Source: Rhyzopertha dominica (taxonomy: Eukaryota; Arthropoda; Insecta; Coleoptera; Bostrichidae). From it: DNA of 64,000 bases. The position numbers and the translations under genes are program-made. The stretch is from assembly GCA_025024175.1 (NCBI GenBank), contig QCXZ01000064.1:1240001-1304000 (forward strand), given 5' to 3'. Below are positions 1 through 10,591 of the stretch, piece by piece. Position 1 is the first letter of the stretch; each line of letters begins with the position of its first letter. The notes under the pieces were generated by a model that was given only the letters and a program-made list of their open reading frames with translations, had not been told where the DNA came from and did not search any database.

Positions 1-862
1 AAACAGGATTAAGAAGCGTGTCACTTGTCAACGGGGATATGAAAAAAATCGCTTTGTGAATCGTTTGGGTCGGGGCGATATGAAACGGCATCAGAGAGGG
101 ATTCCGTTCGTACGGGGAATTCCTAATGGGAAGGCTGGAAAATTAAGTGGGTATGGATCTTTGAGGATTAGAGGTCGAAATTGAAGAGTGGCGTGGCGTG
201 CGTTTCTTACAAACTCATTTTAATAATAGAGAAGAGTAGGTTTGATTCGTTGATGCTTCGAAACAATTAAATAACATCTGCTTTGGCCGGTCAACTCGGA
301 TCGCACGACTTGAGTTTACTGTATATTTGGACACATCCGCATTTATTTTAAGCAACAATACAAGGAATAAGTAGGTAACACAGGAAATTTCTTTCATAAA
401 TTCACCCAAAAGAAGAGTTATTTATAGGGGATGTTTTTTTTTTCAACCTCCCTTTGGTTCTGAATGTGAAAATCATCATGCAGGAGGAATATAAAGAATA
501 ACCATTGCTTTAACCCTTAAAACTTTATACCAGCAAGTACGCAACATTCTGAAAATCAACTGTTGCATCTCAGAAAACTTAATTAACGGACATTCTGTGA
601 CCATATCACCATACAACGCAAGCTCGATTGTGTTGATCATTCTACTCGTTCAACATAAAGTTGCAACGTCCATTCCCAGTTCTCAAACGATTACTTACGC
701 GTCAAATCAAACTCTGGTACTTGTACCGTTGGATCAGTAATTAAATTGTGGTTAAAAAATGAATTTTCCTTTGCTTCCAAAGATCATCAGTGGAAAAATA
801 TTCCAAATTGGCTTTCGGGAACACAGGTACATTCTGCAGATTTTGTGATATTGAATATAGAT
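1..862. other. AT-rich DNA, nothing recognised
   Basis: No open frame longer than about 80 codons, no recognisable domain and no repeat shared with the rest of the window was seen before the TA site that starts the transposon fragment at 865. Confidence 0.5.
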
Positions 863-864
863 TA

Positions 865-1277
865 TACAGGATGTTTCACGAATGATAATGACCCTGGCGA
901 AATTAAAAATGCAACCCAAAAAACATTTGCAGAGGTAACATTGATAATTGTTCATCGTCTTAAAAAATATAAAACGCAGACAGTTGTGTAAATTTTGACA
1001 TAAACTTCAATCATTTGCTTTAAGTAAATTCAGTATTGCAAAACAAATTTTATTTTTGATAAATGTTTATTCAATAACATTGCCCTCCGCTGTTTTCACA
1101 AGCTTGAATTCGTGCCCAAAACGGTGCATTAACATTTCTGGAGTGATGGATCTACATGCATCACGTATTTTATTTTCTAAATGTTCTACACTTTCAATTG
1201 GTGTTTGGTATACTTGCTCTTTTACCATTCCCCACAGAAAAAATCAAGAGGAGTAAGGTCCGGGCTTCTCAGTGGGC
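865..1277 (-). mobile_element. 3' end of rosa-like (DD41D) element, family A copy 1
   Basis: This is the terminal part of a Tc1/mariner element on the - strand. It begins after a TA dinucleotide (863-864) with the family A inverted repeat starting TACAGGATGTTTCACG. It continues through the 3' untranslated region and the C-terminal codons of the transposase, and breaks off near 1277 in the stretch that encodes the RSPDLTPLD motif. The same sequence is found at 9507-9890, 10592-11679 and 58754-60034. The catalytic core is absent, so this copy is dead. Confidence 0.85.
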
Positions 1278-1289
1278 AACAGTTCGTTT

Positions 1290-1618
1290 TTGAGAAATAA
1301 CAAAAGAGGGTATATTCTTGTTCATATGAATGATAGATTTAAAAAATGTGATTTCAAAACCTTTCCAAGAGAGGTATGAAAGACGTATTTACACAGTTCG
1401 ATGAGTTCGATTTAAGAATGAAATTTTCAAAAAATTATGAAAATCCCTGAACAAGTAAAAAAGTTAGTAATAAAAAACTGTCATTTACCATCCATCTTCA
1501 AGAGGCTATAACTCAGTAGGGAGGCCGCACAATCAAAACGCAAGATAACTTTTCTTTATATTTTTACGTGCAGAACACTCCCTAGAAGTAGAGACCTCTA
1601 TTTTAGTGTCACCCTGTA
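1290..1618 (-). mobile_element. Unassigned DNA-transposon end (ACCCTGTA|TA terminus)
   Basis: The segment ends at 1618 with CACCCTGTA followed by TA, the same terminal signature as the Tc1/mariner elements in this window. No coding capacity is visible and no partner inverted repeat was found, so only one end or a solo remnant is claimed. The inner border is a guess. Confidence 0.4.
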
Positions 1619-1734
1619 TATATATTTCTTATACCAATATGTTTGTTTGTTAGGGCGGATCCCACAAAATACAAATCAAATTTTCATTTAGTTTCCATGA
1701 ATATGCCTAAATATTTAGCTTTGTTGGCTCTAGT

Positions 1735-1815
1735 TCGACGGTCTAATAATATCGTTAATACATAAAGTAAACAACAGAGGACCTAAATTGGATCCTTGCG
1801 GCATCCCAGATAATA
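1735..1815 (-). pseudogene. LINE reverse transcriptase scrap (GxPQGSxLGPLLF motif)
   Basis: The - strand encodes GMPQGSNLGPLLF followed by a frame resembling LCINDII. This is the block between catalytic motifs A and C of non-LTR retrotransposon reverse transcriptase. Only about 27 codons survive and no YADD box follows, so it is a short degenerate relic. Confidence 0.7.
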
Positions 1816-2112
1816 CAAATTGGTGAAACTTACATAAGTACGGGCTTAAATCGTTAACTCGTTATATCTTTTGGGCACACGTTATGAAATAACGCGACAC
1901 TGACTGATCTGTATTATTTTTTTTGTACTTTTTGATCTGGCAACTCCGCCCCAGCCTTCTGTCGCCGCATCGGTTTTCTACCGACGCCGCAGCGTCTAGC
2001 GGGGCGGTGCGGCGTGCGGCGGCATTTGCCTCGGTTATACCGCAGCGTTTTGCCGCAGTACACGTCGCGGGACCGTGCCGTACGAATGCCGCCGCGTCAC
2101 CGCCTCGCGCCC

Positions 2113-2245
2113 ATGAACAACCACGCGCTGATCGAGGTCGTCAGGAACCACAAGGCGCTGTGGGACAAGGCCACGTCGGAGAAGACGGAACCCTTCCTTC
2201 GGGAGAAGCTCTGGGACGCCGTGGCCGTCAGGATGGGGTGTTCCA
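2113..2245 (+). CDS. MADF-BESS protein gene, exon 1 (start of MADF domain)
   Basis: First coding exon of a three-exon gene for an Adf-1-type protein, a family of nuclear DNA-binding regulators in insects. It encodes residues 1-44 plus one base. The frame holds the N-terminal MADF helix (LIEVVRNHKALWDKA, then FLREKLWDAVAVRMG). The exon ends at a consensus donor, CCA|GTGAGT. The single leftover base joins the two bases that open exon 2 to give lysine, so the reading frame is preserved. I chose the ATG at 2113, just before the MADF domain; an in-frame ATG at 2086 would add nine residues. The exon sits in a GC-rich patch (about 1960-2260) that contrasts with its AT-rich surroundings and probably contains the promoter and 5' leader. 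Homology is judged by eye from domain patterns. Confidence 0.85.
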
Positions 2246-5015
2246 GTGAGTATCTTTCAGGGGAGAGCGGCAGAACCGGTGGTGGGTGCGACAAAAGCGC
2301 GATGGCGGTGTTGTCAGATCGAAGGGTCATGTTAAACAGGGAGAAGATTCCAGTAATATCTATGTATTTTGAAAATATGGAGGGTTTGGTGTCAAGGTGA
2401 CGTACCTATGCAAATGCATGTCATACTATCAGAATACAACCTTTTGAGGTGGCTAGGTAGCTTTGTTTCATCATTTCATTTTCATTAAAGTTCCTAGACA
2501 GATCTATCTAGGGAGTTTAATATTATAGTACCGCAATTTGGTAGCCATTTTGATTCCAACCAAGGCGCTAATTTTGAAACTCGTTGAATATTCGAGGGTG
2601 AATGCTTTCAGCATCCTATGTTAGATAATATGTATTATATGTATATATATGATTGCTGTCACTAGAAAACACACAAAAAGGTATTAATCTGACGTTTAAA
2701 TTACGCCTGTAAGCTTTGTCAAAGTCGAGAACCTCAAAATATCGTCTGACAAAAGTTCAAACAAAATTTTTAAAGTAAATAAAGCATCAAGGAAAGGAGG
2801 AGTCATAGTAACAACTTACCAACCTGATAAAATTTAAATTATGGAATCTACTTCCTAAAGGAATTGACCTGTAGCCTGACAAATTAGCATGAACCTGTAT
2901 ACTTCCAATTTGTTGCAGCCTAGTAACACGTATGTATCCTTTTAAACGCGTACCCACTTTTTTTCTTATTTGACCTATGTAACATTTGCAACAAGAACAA
3001 ATAATTTTGTAACGAATGTGCAGTAACTGATTCAAACGTTTCCTAAACTATTAAAATTATTCGTTAAATAAATAATAGATGTTCGATTAATTTAAGGAAT
3101 GCTCAGTACCAGATTTGAATGCTTCCTCAATTAGTAAATTTTTGGTAAAATATAATAAATCGCTAAATGTTAAATGGAAAGTTGATGGTGATCCTCAATA
3201 TGTCTTTTGATTTTAGGGCTTAACTAAAGATTACAAAGGTTGATAAAACATTTTTGTTTAAACTGGCTTTTATCGGCAAATGCGAAAGAGAATGAAAAAT
3301 AAAATACAATGTAATAGTGGTAATCTTAAATAAAATATTGGGCTTCTATGGGAGCTTGATTTAAAGAACATTTAGATCATTTCAGATTTGGGAGGTTTGA
3401 TCAATCGGATATCGACTAACATAAAAGACACAACTCACCCTATAATAATTTTTAAAGGCTATTGAAAACGGTTTCTGACAAGAAGAAAACGCGTTTGAAA
3501 GCATCTTTATTCAAAGCAATTAAGATACTTTAGTAAATTCAGATGATTTAGGTCCGAGATTTTTAACTAGATAAGGAATTCACTTAAGCGTACAAAGTCA
3601 ATTAGTGTAAATAAAAATATTTTATTGACTTGACTCCACTTCCACTGAAGATCTGTGGAGGAAAATATCCTCCAGTCAAATCCAAAACCAAATCGTCAGC
3701 ACCCGTAGTGTTTACTGCGATCGAAATTTTATACAAATTTCATTAAAATCCATGTCACTGGATCAATTATTAAACGCGTTTCAAAGATATAGCTGTATTC
3801 TAAAAGAATAAAAGGTAAAAGCTCTAAGAAATTGACGACATGGATACGTAGATACTGTTTTTTCTTCGAAAACACTATAAGTTCGTATTCAGTTTAAAAT
3901 AACCAAGTTTGAAGTTGTACAAGATTGGCCAGTTTTTATTAGGTAGAGCTATCTCGGAAACATATGTTTTTTTCAAAATTGTGTAGTTAAGTCGTTTTAT
4001 TCGTATCCAAACAGTCCATTCACTGCGAACGACCCTATTTTACTCTTATACCATATCTCCGAATGAAATTTAATGTTTTAGTTGCCTTTTTTACGACATA
4101 TAGGTGAAGTTATATTAGTTAATTGGCATATTCGACAAATGATTTAGTTTACTAATAACCTTTTAGTAAGCAGAACAAGTAGGTACATTTAGTAAGTCAC
4201 GGTTCAAAAAAATAACTATAATCATTTTCAGAATCGTCTGTATAATTAATCAAAAACTTATTGTCATAAGCATCCAAATGAAATTAATTTATCATTATTC
4301 TGAAAACGCTACTTTGCCATACCAGAGTGCGCGTCACTTTCCAATGTGAAAACACGCCGCTTGCTTCAATACATTTTAGAGGTACTCACATTTTTCGCAT
4401 TTGTTTCTTTCCAATCGCTTGGCGTTTTCACCATCACCTACCACCCACTATAGTTTACTACGCACACCAATCAATGCGTTTGTGTGTGTGCCGTTTGACG
4501 AGAAAAAAAACCAGTATTATAAAAACTAGTGTATTCAGACGTTTTTTGCGAGTTGTTGCCCGGAGTGCTGCGGCGCTTGACCTTGGGGATACAACTAAAA
4601 ATCACAGCGGTTTATTTTATTGTACGTTTTTGATACTGGGCGTTCAGAATTTTCTCATGCTGAAATAAAATGTTCTCTAAGAATTGGTAGTTTTAAATTT
4701 ACTTTTAAGTGTGAGATCTTAAAGTTTAATTTCAAACTGGATACTACATTCCCTTGTAAATAGCTCTATATAGCATAGCATATGCATATGATTGAAATCT
4801 AGCTGTTTCAATGTGTGGAAGACTTAAAACCGTCATAATTGCGAATAAATATGAATGAATATTCGTATTGTGCGAATCTTTTCCTATGTACTTCTATATT
4901 ATTTATCTAATACTAATAATTAATGAGTAAACGAATAGATCTAAAAATAAAGACTTTAAACGTATAAAGCACTGATCAATTAATCAACAACAAAATTTAT
5001 TACCATTATTTACAG
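2246..5015 (+). other. Intron 1 of the MADF-BESS gene
   Basis: An intron of 2,770 bases bounded by GTGAGT and an acceptor ending TTATTTACAG. It is AT-rich and holds a Penelope GIY-YIG fragment in antisense (2787-3035). The rest, including 3040-5000, shows only short accidental open frames and no other recognised element. Confidence 0.8.
2787..3035 (-). pseudogene. Penelope-like element, GIY-YIG endonuclease fragment
   Basis: The - strand encodes YKIICSCCKCYIGQIRKK followed by GTRLKGYI. This matches the C-terminal GIY-YIG nuclease of Penelope-like retroelements, where a cysteine pair precedes the CYIGQT core. The downstream 60 bases (about 2848-2905) recur at 25100-25160, which supports a repeat origin. 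It lies antisense in the first intron of the MADF-BESS gene. No adjoining reverse transcriptase is visible, so it is a truncated relic. Confidence 0.75.
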
Positions 5016-5316
5016 AGGGTATAGTCAAGGCCAGGTGGAAGAACCTGCGAGATGCTTATAGGAAGCTAATCAAGAAATCCCTGACGAGCAGTAGGCCACC
5101 AAAATGGCCTTACTTTAAGGAAATGGAATTTCTAAAGGACATATCCATGAACACACCGTTTAGAATCCATCACAAACAATCCAGTGATGGCAAGAGGGAA
5201 ATAGAGGACCCAGAAAACAATTCTTCCAGCAACTCTGACAACGATCCACTGTCAATGACGCTGCTCAAAGTCCACGGTGAAGAGAAGGAAGCACCGGTAG
5301 AACAAGAATCTTCCAG
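5016..5316 (+). CDS. MADF-BESS protein gene, exon 2 (MADF C-terminal half and acidic linker)
   Basis: Middle exon, residues 45-145 (both end codons split). It begins right after TTATTTACAG and ends CCAG|GTAAAT. It supplies the diagnostic second half of the MADF domain, KARWKNLRDAYRKLIKK then PPKWPYFKEMEFL, to about residue 92. A hydrophilic acidic and serine-rich linker follows, with a NSSSNSDNDPLS patch. Its 301 bases (2 + 99 codons + 2) fit both neighbouring splice phases exactly, a strong sign that the three exons are one functional gene rather than chance frames. Confidence 0.87.
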
Positions 5317-5505
5317 GTAAATATGTAATGCATGTCCCAAGCATAAATAGTACAGTGATTAATAAAAAAAAGTAGCGTTTATAATGTCACAGTTAAAAAT
5401 TCAAAGAACTATTGGTTCGACAACAGTTTATTTCAATAATTTTCCGTCAGTTCCGAAGTTTCCTTAAAGTAGCATTCTTGCAACCTGTATTCGATCTGTC
5501 CCTAG
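5317..5505 (+). other. Intron 2 of the MADF-BESS gene
   Basis: A short intron of 189 bases, from GTAAAT to a pyrimidine-containing acceptor ending CTGTCCCTAG. If it is retained, the frame stops at once at TAA (5318-5320). Confidence 0.8.
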
Positions 5506-5716
5506 GCATTTCGTTGAAATGGAGAGCATACCCATTGCTCTAGCAAATCAACAGTATGCAGAAGACGAAGACATGCAGTTTCTACTCAGCCTGTACCCAC
5601 ATTTTAAACAAGTGTCGCCAAGTAGGAAGCTACCAATGCGAATGAAGATTGAGCAAATCATCTATGAAGAGCTATATGGAGGTGCGAACGGTCAAAATCC
5701 TAAAATTCCTGAGTAA
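5506..5716 (+). CDS. MADF-BESS protein gene, exon 3 (BESS motif and stop)
   Basis: Last coding exon, residues 145-214, ending in TAA at 5714-5716. Residues about 167-201 form a BESS motif (DMQFLLSLYPHFKQ then KIEQIIYEEL), the protein-interaction module that accompanies MADF in Adf-1, Dip3 and Stwl-type insect proteins. The tail is short (GGANGQNPKIPE). The full product is 214 aa (223 with the upstream ATG), near the low end for the family, with no in-frame stop or missing core residue, so I regard the gene as intact. The specific targets of this member cannot be read from sequence. Confidence 0.87.
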
Positions 5717-5836
5717 AACATTCGTATTGTAGATGTAATACTGATATGTTTTGTGATCCGTAAGAATAAGACGCAGTAAGTTAAGTTTTGTAAAATATTG
5801 TAAGAAGTTTTCAGCATTCTCGCAAATTCGTTTTAT

Positions 5837-5842
5837 AATAAA
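5837..5842 (+). terminator. Candidate polyadenylation signal of the MADF-BESS gene
   Basis: AATAAA about 120 bases after the stop codon; the first good hexamer downstream on this strand. Confidence 0.45.
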
Positions 5843-5849
5843 TATTTGG

Positions 5850-6540
5850 CAAAAAAGTAGTTGATGTTGATTATTTAACAACAATTTCGGTGCTAATAGA
5901 TATAATAATTATTCCTTTTCCACTAGAAAAGTTACAATGAGTATAGAACGTCGAAAGTCCAAAGTACGGAATGGGATGTAGCTAGTTGTATCCTCTTACT
6001 ACTGATAGCAGATGATTTGCGACTAATTCCGCACGTGAATGAAGTGTACTGTTTTGCTGGTTTCGTTTTCTGCATCGATAGATCTTTAGTTTGCTTGATA
6101 TGTAGACTGCTTAATATTTTTCGGTAATCAGTATACTTCTTTTTGTTATAAATCACTTAAATATTTATGCAAAATATTAGGTACTTATTAGAGACCTAAT
6201 AATAGCATCTTTTACTCTAAAAACCATCGTATCAAGCAGATATTTGAATGAAAAGTGTCATTGTGGCACCAGAATACATCTTTTTGCATCTACATCATCT
6301 ACTACGGGTTTAGTTCTTGTTGTTTTTGGTGAAAACAATCCAAAATTAATGCAATTCTTCAACAATCTTCTTATAACAGAATTCTAGTTACTTTTTAATC
6401 TCCACGAATTTCAAGCCCTGTTTCTTAATAAGCTATAACTCTCGTAATTTCCATTACACCCCATTAATCCACCACACATACCACCAAACGTTCTTTCTCC
6501 TTATAAAACTTGCCCAGAGTTAAATCTCACTAATCGCCCA
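5850..6540. other. Intergenic AT-rich DNA, nothing recognised
   Basis: Only short shadows of open frames were seen between the end of the MADF-BESS gene and the GC-rich patch at 6540. Confidence 0.4.
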
Positions 6541-6705
6541 TAACGGTTACCGGAGCCATACATCATTACCGTTGCACCCGCTCTAAACGTGTCAGCTTCA
6601 CGGGAAAACTCGGAGACGCAACCGGAAAGGCCCCGAAGCGGGCCCACTACGAAGTGGGGTGGGATGAACTACCACCGGTGGTGCCGGTTTTCATTGCAGA
6701 ACGCG
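6540..6705. other. GC-rich non-coding island 1
   Basis: A patch clearly richer in G and C than its flanks, with no open frame or transposon match. It is one of about 18 such islands across the window and may be a regulatory element. Confidence 0.35.
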
Positions 6706-6828
6706 ACATTATTAGGAAAACACTACGACACTACGATAAGCAAGTAGTAAAGATACGTCTTGCTAGACAACTGGCGCATCCACCAAAATTACTGTAGTAC
6801 GCGTAAAGTATGTAAGAAAAGTAGAAGA

Positions 6829-7292
6829 TTAACAATACTCAAAATAACGAGATAGTGTTACATTTTGCACTGATCTAGAGCACATTTCAAGAATTACATC
6901 ACTGACAATGGTGCTCGGTCTTCGATGGCACCGTAGTTTTGCCTTACATGTCGCATCAACTTTTGTGTTTGTGGGATTGTCTTGTTTTGGTACGAAAGGT
7001 GTGCGATTTGTAGCCAACCATTCCCTTGTTGTTCGGGCATAATGACAGCATGTGGCCAGAACATAATTTCGCCTCCATTACGATGTGTTCTAATAAAATT
7101 TAATAAGTTTGGACGACATTTTCGCGTATATAGATTTGCATCTATAGCTTCGCCTCTAAAATATCCAGCATAGGGGCGTGAAACACCAGCTTCAGAAATC
7201 GCACAACATGCTGATATTTTGTCGGCGAATTTTGCTTACATTTAAATCTAACATTATTCGCAGTGTTCTCGATATCTGTTTTTCGCACTTTC
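6829..7292 (-). pseudogene. Tc1/mariner-type transposase, C-terminal part, split by a later insertion
   Basis: The - strand encodes KISACCAISEAGVSRPYAGY, then RGEAIDANLY, IMFWPHA, GWLATNRTPFVPKQDNP. This is the pattern of the IS630/Tc1/mariner transposase group with a FWPDLASxHY second catalytic block. Here the FWPD aspartate reads as histidine, so the copy looks catalytically dead. The N-terminal part of the same transposase lies beyond the inserted element at 8567-8740, and the two halves meet at the TA that flanks the insertion. Confidence 0.65.
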
Positions 7293-7294
7293 TA

Positions 7295-8564
7295 CAGGGT
7301 GCGCCATCTCGAGCGTCGGTATGGAAATATTGAATAACTTTGTTATCCATTGTCGGCATGACTTGAGAAAAAATAATTTGGAAACGTCGTTTCAGTACAA
7401 TTTTAACCATTAATAACTTTGCACCTAAAGAACGCGCGGAAATTGTGACCATGTATTTGGAAAATGGTCGTTCAATTGTGCTTGCTCAACGTGCATACCG
7501 TCGAAAATACCGCGGTCGTAAAGTGCCTTCTGATAACACCATACGCAATGTGACTAAAAATTTCGAAGAATCGGGGTCTGTGGCAAATCATCCACGCGTT
7601 TCAGTTGGTCAAAGACGTTCCCATGAAATTGTTGAAACTATCAAGCAGAGTGTTTTGAGAGGCCCAAATCTGTCGTATCGTCACCGTGCCCAGCAGCTAA
7701 ACATAAAAAGAAACACTCTTAGGAGGATTTTAAAGGAAGATCTTCACATGTTTCCTTACAAAGTGCAAATAACTCAACGATTACTGCCTGCAGACGAGCC
7801 CCGTCGCTTGGAATACGGAAAAAGCGTGGTTCGAATGACCCACGTTGATTCCTAGTTTTGGAATCAAATTTTGTTCACGGACGAGGCAAATTTCCATCTC
7901 TCTGGCGAAGTGACAAACAAAATTGTGGATTATGGGGCACAGACAATCCTCACATTATCCACGAGAAGCCATTGCATGACCAGAAAGTCACTATGTGGGC
8001 CGGCGTTAGCGCCAAAACCATCGTCGGACCATTTTTCTTTCGTGAAGGCGAAACCGTCGATGGCGACCGTTATCGGTGGATTTTGGCGCACTATGTGATT
8101 CCAAAAATGCGCGAAATATTTTTATTGAGTTTCCGGTTTCAATAAGACGGCGATCAAAACGATGAACTTTTTGAAGCGACAGTTTCCCGGCCGTTTGATG
8201 TCGAAAGGCGGCGATATTGAGTGCCCTCCAAGATCGCCGGATTTGACGCCGCCGGACTTTTTTTTGTGGAGTTATCTACGCCAACAAGCCCACGACATTG
8301 GAAGCGCTCAAGACCAACATTCGAGCTGAAATAGAGGCAATATCGCCCGAAATGCTGGCCAAAGTATTGGAAAATTCGAAAAAAAGAGCACAATATTGTG
8401 TGGCTCATAAAGGTGGTCATTTGTTGGATGTTGTGTTCTAAATACAGTTAAAACAAATTATAAAGCACTAAATCAAATAAAAAAAAACACTAACAAACAT
8501 TCACTTTCACTACTTGCCGAAGTTATTCAATATTTCCATACCCAAGCTCGAGATGGCACACCCG
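7295..8564 (+). mobile_element. DD41D-type Tc1/mariner element, family B, inserted in another transposon
   Basis: A nearly full-length element with inverted repeats of roughly 50 bases: CAGGGTGCGCCATCTCGAGC at the left, and its complement, slightly decayed (CACCCG for CACCCTG), at the right. TA occurs at both borders (7293-7294 and 8565-8566). It carries the broken transposase gene listed separately. It sits inside an older antisense Tc1-like transposase. Confidence 0.8.
7409..8441 (+). pseudogene. Transposase pseudogene of family B
   Basis: Conserved blocks run in order: an N-terminal helix-turn-helix region (FAPKERAEIVTMYLENG), a second HTH, FTDEANFHLSG with the first catalytic aspartate, KVTMWAGVSAKTIVGPFFF, and finally PPRSPDLTPPDFFLW with the third catalytic block. 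A stop interrupts the frame at 7853-7855, frame changes occur near 7930 and 8145, and the start codon appears changed to ATT (7409). The middle aspartate block is lost or scrambled near 8140. The gene ends at TAA 8439-8441. It cannot make an active transposase. Confidence 0.8.
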
Positions 8565-8566
8565 TA

Positions 8567-8740
8567 AGCATTCTGTTGACAGCTTCTAGGGGCAAAACTC
8601 TTAAGACGACCACTTTTTGGTAGGTTTATGCAAGAAATTCCTTGCTCACAATCCTTAATCGTGCCATAAATAGTTCTGATGGAAATTTTCGTAAATTTTT
8701 TGTATGCGTATATTTCTCCGAACATTTACCTGCGCATTTC
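8567..8740 (-). pseudogene. Tc1/mariner-type transposase, N-terminal part (other half of the split gene)
   Basis: The - strand encodes RTIYGTIKDCEQGISCINLP followed by KSGRLKSFAPRS, an HTH and the basic linker that precedes the catalytic domain in this transposase group. Reading continues across the inserted element into the C-terminal half at 6829-7292. Confidence 0.55.
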
Positions 8741-9010
8741 CGACACAGTCGTTCGGGCGGCAGAAACTGCGATTCGAAATCGCTCTCCGGGTAAACAGGG
8801 GTGTCGATTTTTCTGCGCCCCTGCAGACGGGGCAATATCGAGTTACTGCCATACGTAATGGAGCATGTCAACCGCCACGGGTCTGTCGGTGCCGTCCCTC
8901 GCCCTCTCATCTAGCCAAACAACCCTTGACGCGAGTATCGCGTTTAGCCCCCATGTTTGCTCTCGGGGTTGGAAATCGGGCTGCCGGGGTCACCGGCTGC
9001 ACCAGGGGGC
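8740..9010. other. GC-rich non-coding island 2
   Basis: A GC-rich stretch between two transposon fragments. It is open in several frames, but no frame resembles a protein family. Confidence 0.35.
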
Positions 9011-9165
9011 AATCGAAAATTGCTTTCCAAGGACACACGCAGGGGCGTTTGCTAGTATTGTAGAGAGGAACTGGGTGTTTCGCAGTTACGGTTTTTCTGA
9101 TAGAATGTTGCTCGTTACTCAATGTGTGTTCTTTATGGAATAGATGCGGGATACCTTACCTTACT

Positions 9166-9393
9166 GGGTCACTTCAGGTGTTCCACAAGGTTCGGTTTTG
9201 GGGGCCTCTGCTGTTCTTAATTTATGTTAATGATATTAAGCATTGTTTTGAATTCTGCAATTTTCTTCTTTATGCTGATGACCTAAAAATCTTCGCTCCC
9301 ATAAGTAATATCTCCGACTGTATACTATTTCAAAACGACCTATGTCAATTCTATAATTACTGTAAAATTAACATAAATGTAATAAATAAATAA
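9166..9393 (+). pseudogene. LINE reverse transcriptase fragment with YADD box
   Basis: Frames encode TSGVPQGSVLG, then, after a one-base shift near 9204, LLFLIYVNDIKHCFEFCNF and LLYADDLKIF. These are the motif B and motif C blocks of jockey/CR1-type non-LTR reverse transcriptase. The catalytic YADD is intact, but less than 80 codons survive. Confidence 0.85.
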
Positions 9394-9506
9394 ATACCAA
9401 GAAGGTGTAAACTCAGAAATTTTGACTTTATCTCGGAAATAAAGTCGTAATTTCCAAGTTCATGTAGGAAATTTTGAATTTAAGTCTGAAATAATAAATA
9501 AATAAG

Positions 9507-9890
9507 TTCTATGGTTCCAACAAGATGGGGCACCTGCGCATTATCATAGAATAGTACGAAATCATCTTGATTTGGTTTTGCCTAACCGATGGATAGGAAG
9601 CGGTTCAATTAATCCTTGGCCACCGCGAAGCCCGGACCTTACTCCTTTGGATTCTTTTCTGTGAGGAATTGTAAAACAGCAAGTATACCAAACACCAATT
9701 GAAAGTGTAGAACATTTAGAAAATAAAATTCGTGATGCATGTAGATCCATCGCTCCAGAAATGTTAATGCATATTAAAAGATCGAATTCAAGCTTGTGAA
9801 AACAGCAGAGGGCGACATTTTGAGGACTTATTACATTAATGTTACTGAATAAAATAAATTTTGTTTTACAATACCGAATGTACTTTATTG
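9507..9890 (+). mobile_element. Rosa-like element fragment, family A copy 2
   Basis: It encodes the C-terminal third of the family A transposase, starting at the FQQDGAPAHYH block and reaching the end of the gene. There is an in-frame TGA after the PLDSFL block and a small deletion near 9782. It includes part of the 3' untranslated region but not the inverted repeat. Confidence 0.85.
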
Positions 9891-9902
9891 AATTTTTAAA
9901 AA

Positions 9903-9962
9903 TATATGTTTCATTTGCGAGCTGTGTTTCTGTCTGCAGGAATTTTGATATGAACCTCGTAT
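9903..9962 (+). repeat. Mariner-like terminal repeat, right-end orientation
   Basis: The sequence TTTGCGAGCTGTGTTTCTGT leading to CCTCGTA. Related copies lie at 10538-10590 (reverse), 38297-38330 (reverse) and 44640-44698 (forward). The outer end TACGAGGGTCATG looks like a mariner-type inverted repeat with a TA border, but no transposase is linked to it. Confidence 0.5.
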
Positions 9963-10059
9963 TTGAAATAAGTTATCAGAGATATTCCATCGTATCGACT
10001 AGGCGGTCTCTTTCGTTCTACTACTGAACGCCCGAGGGCGCCACTCCAATTAACAACGC

Positions 10060-10400
10060 GAGTTCGGTGAATCCCCTACGCGGAAATGTGACAACGCCGC
10101 CGCCAGCAAGCGGGCAAGCGGCGACGCAATATTCTCGCAGCGCCGAGCGTGTCATTACGGAGGATTGCAGCCGCCGCCCCGATTAGATTATCACCGGCAC
10201 GCCGGCACCGCCGACCGTCTGCTATACTCGTATACACATACACACACACGGTGCCCCGTTATTCGCGCTGGTGCCGTGCCTCGCCGTGCCACTCCATATG
10301 TGGTGCCAGATGCTTCGGCTTTAGCATTGACGGCCCGGTTGGGAGCCCTGGGATTATTATTAATCGGGGAAAGCACGCAGATATGGCGATGAACTGTCGT
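10060..10400. other. GC-rich non-coding island 3
   Basis: GC-rich, with a short CA-repeat stretch (10224-10250) and an ATTAGATTATC block. No coding signal. Confidence 0.35.
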
Positions 10401-10537
10401 CAGTTCCTACGACGGATCAAATTGTTACAAATCAAATGTTTTATTAGGTCTTATCTGCTGGGATTTCGAATTTAGATCGCAGCGCCACCTGGATTCATTT
10501 AAGAACTAGTTTCTTGTACCTACATGNTTTNTTAATT

Positions 10538-10590
10538 TACGAGGGTCATGTCGAANTTCCTGCACACAAAAACACAGCTCGCAAAAACTT
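10538..10590 (-). repeat. Mariner-like terminal repeat, left-end orientation
   Basis: TACGAGGGTCATGTCGAA followed by CCTGCACACAAAAACACAGC; the reverse of the repeat at 9903-9962. It abuts the truncated end of the family A element at about 10592. It contains undetermined bases. Confidence 0.5.
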
Positions 10591-10591
10591 T

